DNA of 64,000 bases, from assembly GCF_043641665.1 (NCBI RefSeq), contig NC_092190.1:6393048-6457047 (forward strand), given 5' to 3'. The translations under genes and the position numbers were made by a program. The first letter of the stretch is position 1. Each line of letters starts with the position of its first letter. The notes beneath the pieces are model-generated. The model was not told where the DNA came from. It did no database searches and saw nothing but the letters and a program-made list of their open reading frames with translations. Positions 58,101 to 64,000 of the stretch are shown here, piece after piece. Source of the stretch: Enoplosus armatus (Eukaryota > Chordata > Actinopteri > Centrarchiformes > Enoplosidae).

Positions 58101-60021
58101 CTTCTCTAACGAAGGATACTCGGTGAGACAGTGGAGGACCCCCAGTACATTATTTGTGGAGATATCAAAGTTACCTGACAGGGTAAGTCAAGTGCAAAAC
58201 ATGTTACAACACACTGTTAAGTCATTTTAATGAGAAAACTAACATGAAGAATGTTCACAGGATTCTGGCTTTGAACTGGTTTATGTTGACACTACTGGGA
58301 AACTGTGCACGATGCTGGCAGCTTGCTCCCCGATGTTGCCAAAAAAAGTTGTGAGGCATCATGTCAGGAGATCTCTGGAGGAACCAGATTTATTTGACCT
58401 GTGGGGCTTTGATGATATTCCTCCTGGACCATTCGATCCGCAAACAACACAGACAACGGCCAGCTCAGTAACTGATACAAACACAGACACAACAGAGGAA
58501 ACGGTTTATGATGAAGGAATTTATGAGTTGTGGGGAATTGAAGAAATTCCTGAAGGTCCATACACTGGAATAGACGTAGAGATTCCAGGGTCTACTGTTT
58601 CCACGACAACGCTGGCCTCCACTGCTACTCCAGCCACAACGACCACTACTACGACGACCACCACCACTACGCCTGCCACAACAACGACCACCACCACTAC
58701 GCCTGCCACAACAACAACAACCACCGCTGCGCCTGCCGCAACAACAACAACAACAACAACAACCACCGCTGTTCCTGCCACGACAACGACGACCACCACC
58801 ACACCCGGTGCCACGACACCAACCACCGCTGCACCTGTCACAACGCCGACCACCACCTCCGTACCTGTCGCGACGACCACCACCGCTTCGACAACCACAA
58901 CCACCACTACCGCTGCGCCTGCCACCACAACCACCACCACCACTGCACCTGCCATGGTGACCACCACCACAGCTACTGAGCCTGTCACGACGACCACAAC
59001 GTCCTCAACAACAACGCCCACCACTTCTGCTCCTGCCATGACAACGCCCTCCGCAACAACGCCCACCACTGCTGCTCCTGCCACAACAACGCCCACCACT
59101 GCTGCTCTTGCCACGACAACGCCCACCACTGCTGCTCTTGCCACGACAACGCCCACCACTACTGCTCCTGCCACGACAACGCCCTCCACAACAACGCCCA
59201 CCACTGCTGCTCCTGCCACAACAATGGCCACCACTGCTGCTCCTGCCACGACAACGCCCTCTACAACAACGCCCACCACTGCTGCTCCTGCCACGACAAC
59301 GCCCTCCACAACAACGCCCACCACTGCTGCTCCTGCCACAACAATGGCCACCACTGCTGCTCCTGCCACAACAACACCCACCACTGCTGCTCCTGCCACG
59401 ACAACGCCCTCCACGACAACGCCCACCACTGCTGCTCCTGCCACGACAACGCCCACCACTGCTGCTCCTGCCACGACAACGCCCTCCACGACAACGCCCA
59501 CCACTGCCACGACAACGCCCTCCACGACAACGCCCACCACTGCTGCTCCTGCCACGACAACGCCCTCCACAACATCGACCACCACTGCTGCTCCTGCCAT
59601 GACGATGTCCTCAACAACAACTGCCTCCACAACCCGACGTGCCTCTACCACAGCCAGCACTGGCTCGACGGCCACGAGCGCCGGCTCGACAACCACCTAT
59701 GCCGTCTCCTCCACCACCACAATGAGTGCCAGCTTGACAACCACCAGCAGTGCCTCCACCACCACGAGTGGCAGCTCGACGACCACCAGCGGCGCCTCCA
59801 CCACCACGACCAATAGCGCCTCCACCACCACGACTAGCGCTAGCTCAACAACTACCAGCGGCGCCTCCACCACCACGACCAGCGCGAGCTCGACAACCAC
59901 CAGCGGCGCCTCCACCTCCACGACCAGTGGCACCTCCACCACCACGACTAGCGCTAGCTCGACAACCACCAGCGGCGCCTCCACCTCCACGACCAGCAGC
60001 GCTTCCTCCACCACGACGTAG
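55152..60021 (+). CDS. Gene D: secreted ZP-N-like mucin, complete, shortest mucin domain
   Basis: Coding exons are 55152-55350, 56558-56671, 56755-56864, 57168-57366, 58097-58182 and 58261-60021, giving 822 codons with splice phases as in B and C. It is the most diverged copy. Exon 2 is 12 bp longer (four extra residues), and the residue before the first ZP-N cysteine is also Cys (QYCCSNG). Exon 5 reads SNEGYSV where B and C read SNKEYSV. The mucin region is only about 470 residues: a Thr tract, an array of TTPTTAAPAT/TTPS units (about 59030-59580), one RRAS-type unit, and short SGASTTTT repeats to the stop. Intron 1 lacks the LINE, intron 3 is short (303 bp) and intron 5 carries extra sequence. 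The usual AATAAA cluster is deleted. Confidence 0.75.
57460..57700. other. Extra sequence in gene D intron 5
   Basis: Intron 5 of D is 730 bp against 445 bp in B. Part of the difference is a block with an AT-dinucleotide run (about 57473-57500) and a C10 tract (about 57569-57578). I do not recognise its source. Confidence 0.4.
58261..60018 (+). repeat. Gene D last exon: linker and mucin domain
   Basis: LWG motifs are at 58390-58437 and 58519-58563. The middle of the exon is a 30/42-bp tandem array (TTPTTAAPAT with optional TTPS) not seen at this density in the other copies. The 219-bp type repeat is reduced to about one unit near 59600-59730. Confidence 0.75.
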
Positions 60022-61695
60022 AGGAGGATTAATTAAATGTTATAATTGAGACATTTATTTCTATATTTTAAATGTATCTACATTTACTATCACTGTTTCT
60101 TCATGAATTTCATGTTACTGTTTTTGTGGCTATATTTTAATAAGGTTTGTGGTCCTCACTAATGGTCAGCCTGAGTGCTGCTTCAAAACTCTTGAAATAC
60201 TGCTTAGAATGTTGCTGTGAATCTGTCTTTCCTCTAACAAAGATTGGAAAATGCACTTCCATTCACAAATTTTGCGCTTCATTAACAAATTGTGTCTTGT
60301 GAAAATATGAAATCTAAATGGGTAAAATAATCAATGAATTGGCCCAGAATCTAAAAGTGAACTAATTAAACCATTGACTGTATTTTCAGTGTTTCAACAG
60401 CGTAATCTTTCGCTTCCATCATTGAATGGTCCTTGCTGAAATGAACTGTGGGATTCGTAGGTAAATTCTCACCGTATGCTTTTACGCTCTAAAACAGGTT
60501 TTCATATTTTGTACTGATGATTCAACCAGGTGAATTTCATGCCGATCCAAACCATAGAAGTGCTGCAACTGTGAGTCATTGGTCCATGGGCAAAATTAAA
60601 ACTTTTACTTCAGGAAACAGGCCCTTGAAGTAGCTCCTCCCACTTTGTAACTCTATAGAGCGCTGCAGGGATGATATATTTTTGTAGGCCAACCTGGAGG
60701 TTAGCATTGCTCTGGTTCCCTCGACAAAAAGCCAATGGGATTTTGGGTTATTGCAGAAAATTAGCTCTGTGGCAAACGGAACTTTATGATACTTATTATT
60801 TATGATATGTTTTGTTCAGCAAGATAATCTTCACAAATAAACACCACTTTTATGATTTTTGAAGCGTAAATGCAATCGGCAGAAGTAAAAAGTTAATGTT
60901 GGGTCTTGACAAATCAGTATACAGCTGTTTTTATCAGATTACAACTTAAATTTGTTATCCAAAAAAACCCACTAAATAATGATTAAATGAAACGTGTTTT
61001 TGTCAGGAGAAAAACCATTGTGCAATCGACCATCATGTATGTGCTTGATTATGAGGATGTCCTGTATTCTGTACTATACTGTACTTGCTCCACTTTAAAA
61101 CAACTTGCAGTTTACTACTGTGTCCTACGTTTCAGTACTGGAGATAAATATTGTACTCCTCAGTAAAACTTAATTTTGACCATTTGTAGAGATGTGTGAT
61201 TGTTTCTGAAGCAGTTTGTAGCTCGTATTCACCTGGCTGTGTTTTCTTGTGTTCTATTTCTCCTGCTTATCATAACTATAAAAAAAAAAACTACTTGAAA
61301 CCGCATATTTGGAACAGAGTATTTTAAAGACTTTTTTGTACATTGATTTGAATCTTTTGCTTCTGCCTAGTTTGCTCAGCTAATCAAATCAAATGAAGTG
61401 CTTTAAAGTACATAACATACATCAATAAATAAATGTAGGTTTTTGGAAATTGAGGAATAAAAGATATTTCCCATTTGTTTGTATATATTACATGCATATA
61501 GATTTATTAATACATTATTTGTTTCATGTTTTATTTATTAAAATGTGTATTTACTTGCTTCTGCATTTATGTATTTGTTGATCAATAGGTTATTTTGAAT
61601 CCTCCACACTGTTTCTTGTCAGCTCTGTTTTCTTGAGTCCTGTCTCCACTACAGAAGGAGCAGCGCCCTCTGCTGATGAAAGCGGACAAGAAAAT
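60022..61695. other. 3' flank of gene D
   Basis: Aligns to the other 3' flanks. It lacks about 34 bp with the AATAAA cluster just after the stop and about 480 bp near 60904. ATTAAA occurs at 60032-60037, and a new AATAAA at 60836-60841 where other copies read AATGAA. It carries the AT-rich insertion shared with the C-D spacer. No gene is recognised. Confidence 0.5.
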
Positions 61696-61803
61696 GCTTA
61701 CAGCACCTGGTATTCCCAGGCGGTCTCCCATCCAAGTACTAACCAGGCCCGACCCTGCTTAGCTTCCGAGATCGGGCGTGTTCAGAGTGGTATGGCCGTA
61801 GAC
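61696..61803 (-). rRNA. 5S rRNA, 10-nt deleted variant, otherwise well preserved
   Basis: 108 nt with the same deletion but a canonical ATCGGGCG context and intact box A and box C. It is less diverged than the deleted copies at 18612, 41677 and 43160. The 5' end reads GTCTACGGCC. TATAAATA about 31 bp upstream and TTTT downstream are present. Confidence 0.8.
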
Positions 61804-61862
61804 AAAATCTGCAGTTGCACACAGGCTATTTATAGATGCTAAAACATCACCAACATTTCTTT

Positions 61863-62298
61863 TAATACAGTGTAAAAATGCTCTGTTGCATGTCAAAGCC
61901 ATGTATTCAAAATCTTAAGTAAAAGTACATAAGTAAATACACTTAAAGTACTCATTATGCAGAATGACCCATTTCAGAATAACATATATATATATAATAT
62001 TGCTGGATTATAATTGGTGATGTATTAATATGTAAGCATCACTGATGCTGCAGCTGGTAAAGGTGGAGCTAATGCAACTACTTTATATACTGTGGGGTAG
62101 CTTAATCCATATTACATCATCATTTATTAGTTGATTCATATTTTTATTTATAAACTGAAACTGAACTCTGCAAAGTAACTAGTAACTGATTTTGGCAAAT
62201 AAATATTGTGGACTAAAAAATAAAACATTTTGAAGCATAAAGTAGAGTAAAATACAGTGGTTACTTTAGCAAATGTACATGGTTACATTCCACCACTG
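61863..62298. mobile_element. hAT-type MITE remnant
   Basis: Same element and position relative to the deleted 5S as in the A-B spacer, ending TTCCACCACTG. Confidence 0.5.
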
Positions 62299-62546
62299 TA
62301 AAATAGGCTACATATTGCCTAATGACTAGAGCAGGAAATGTGTATCCATCGGCAACACTGCATCTTCACACCGCCTATTGAATGTGATCGCTGGAAATGA
62401 GAGCAATTAAAATAGAAGTACAATACAGAGCACAAAGTCCAGACTGCCAAAGAAAAGCATGTAGAATGTGTTCACTGGCTCTGTACTGTCCTGTCTCCAC
62501 TACAGAAGGAGCAGCGCCCTCTGCTGATAAAAGCGGACAAGAAAAT

Positions 62547-62664
62547 GCTTACGGCACCTGGTATTCCCAGGCGGTCTCCCATCCAAGTACTAACCAGGCC
62601 CGACCCTGCTTAGCTTCCGAGATCAGACGAGATCGGGCGTGTTCAGAGTGGTATGGCCGTAAGC
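62547..62664 (-). rRNA. 5S rRNA, full-length copy
   Basis: Complete 118-nt minus-strand copy with canonical loop C and box A sequence, TATAAAG about 31 bp upstream and a TTTT terminator. Confidence 0.88.
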
Positions 62665-63328
62665 AAACGCAACTGATGCATTCAGGCTCTTTATAGATGC
62701 TAAAACATCACCAATTGTTCTCAAAACTGTCGATTACAGCTAACAGTAATTATATTTTTCTTACAGTCAAACTAGAATTACCGCCCCGTGGTTGTATGTC
62801 TCCAGAAATTGGAAGGAATTGAATAAAATGTATAAAGTGTATTTTTTTGGCTATGATTCCAGTGAATATACATTGAACTGATTAATGAAGGATTATCATA
62901 GATGTATTGGCTAAACAGGTACACATGTACTTCATTACTATGTAAAGAGTGATTCTTATACAAGATGGGGTGCTTTCTTTTTTCCACCTGGCATTTTTAG
63001 ATGCAAGGTCTCTCCATGATATGTAGATGAAACTCACTCTCAGGATCACGATTAGCTCAAATAAATTGTTTGCAGCCACATGATTCATTGTGGCGTCCCA
63101 GTCAACATGTGTGTGACACCTGGAATCGCCCAATTCATTCTTAAATGACCCCCATCTGGATAAGTATTCGACTTCAGTAAACATGAACTTTTATCATACA
63201 CTGACTGTGTTTGTGTAGTGCTGTTGGGTTCAAGCTGAGCTGTTACAGTACAATCTTGCCAAATCAAATCAAGTGGGTATTTTTCTTTAGTTAGTGTCTT
63301 TAGTAGAATTCCCTTTTGAGAAGAAAAA

Positions 63329-63409
63329 GCTTACAGCACCACCTGGTATTCCCAGGCCGTCTCACATTAAATAACCAAATGACAAGCTCAGGGTGGTAAA
63401 CCCTAAAGC
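63329..63409 (-). pseudogene. Decayed 5S rRNA fragment
   Basis: Third copy of the truncated 5S relic, here close to the empty LTR target site (about 63466). A deletion of about 310 bp relative to the A-B spacer lies just before it, near 63262. Confidence 0.6.
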
Positions 63410-63466
63410 AGTCATAACAAATGTCCACTGTCTCTGTATAGATGACGTAACACGATGGATAATGCC

Positions 63467-63796
63467 ACCAACCGTTCTGTGTGGGTGAGGTCTCTTTTTT
63501 TCTCTCTCTCTATATATCTATGTTCTATATTTTTATCACATCAGTGAGTCACATCCTACAGTTGCACTGACATACAGTACTCCTTTATTATGATCCACAT
63601 GGACACTGCAGGTTTTCAGTCAATCCCCCAACAGCACACCTTCCCACAGCCTGTGGACGTCCACGTGAAAACGCACCTGTTCTGCTTTTGCATCTAATTA
63701 TCCAGATTTAATGGCGCAGCTGTGTGTCGCTCCGGTTTCTCAGTCGTCATCTTTGGTCTCGTCTGGCGGCAGAGAGAAGCCGAGAGGACCGGAGCC
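63467..63796 (+). promoter_or_regulatory. Putative promoter and 5' UTR of gene E
   Basis: Same block as before the other genes, with both E-boxes. Its details (AATCCCCCAAC, CACCTGTTCTGC) match gene D, not B or C. Confidence 0.45.
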
Positions 63797-63995
63797 ATGG
63801 CATCCGCACTGATGGCTTGGGTTTGTATCGGTTTAACACTAGCCCAGCTCAACAACGCAGAAAGCCACCGGTACGCACACGGACATTTGGCCGGCCAGGA
63901 GGAGGTTTCTGACGGCAACGAGCAGCGGTTCGAGGCGGCTCCAGAAGACTGGACCGACCGAAGTTTCCCAGCGCCGGTCTGGAATTTCCTCCGAG
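63797..63995 (+). CDS. Gene E: exon 1 (signal peptide exon) of a fifth paralog, cut by window end
   Basis: The 199-nt exon encodes the signal peptide and the start of the mature protein, with the same ATG context and a GAG|GTGAA donor as gene B. The rest of the gene is outside the window, so whether it is intact is unknown. Its presence shows that the array continues to the right. Confidence 0.75.
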
Positions 63996-64000
63996 GTGAA

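Overview
The window is vertebrate, almost certainly teleost, genomic DNA. It has multi-exon genes with GT-AG introns, vertebrate-type 5S rRNA genes, a gamma/epsilon-like endogenous retrovirus, a decayed LINE and a hAT-type MITE of a kind common in fish. It holds a head-to-tail array of five paralogous genes (called A to E here), all on the plus strand. Each complete copy has six coding exons: a signal peptide exon, exons 2-4 that look like a ZP-N (zona pellucida N-terminal) domain with four cysteines, a second Cys-containing segment, and a giant last exon. The last exon starts with an acidic linker carrying a duplicated LWG(F/I)(D/E)(D/E)IPxGP motif and then runs into a Thr/Ser/Ala mucin domain up to the stop codon. 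No C-terminal anchor is seen, so the predicted products are secreted mucins, perhaps of the egg coat or ovary (inference). Layout: A, last exon only, 2-16573; A-B spacer with two 5S genes and a 7.6 kb defective provirus (20671-28264); B, 28597-39633, 2671 codons; B-C spacer with four 5S genes and a solo LTR at the same target site; C, 46084-52232, 1043 codons; C-D spacer with one 5S gene; D, 55152-60021, 822 codons; D-E spacer with two 5S genes and the empty LTR site; E, exon 1 only, 63797-63995. Mucin length falls along the array: more than 5,400 residues in A, about 2,330 in B, 700 in C and 470 in D. The 5S genes are all on the minus strand, opposite to the mucin genes. They come as an intact 118-nt type and a 108-nt type lacking the same 10-nt segment, usually in alternating pairs with a MITE remnant between them. 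Both types keep a TATA-like element about 31 bp upstream and a T4 terminator. History read from shared insertions: the provirus was present before the A-B and B-C spacers duplicated, because the B-C solo LTR is a recombinant of the 5' and 3' LTRs of the A-B provirus. Gene C appears chimeric, B-like upstream (same LINE in intron 1) and D-like downstream, with the switch inside the mucin exon. Large tandem duplications inside the mucin exons point to repeated unequal exchange as the source of length change. Protein roles are inferred from sequence patterns only; no search was run.
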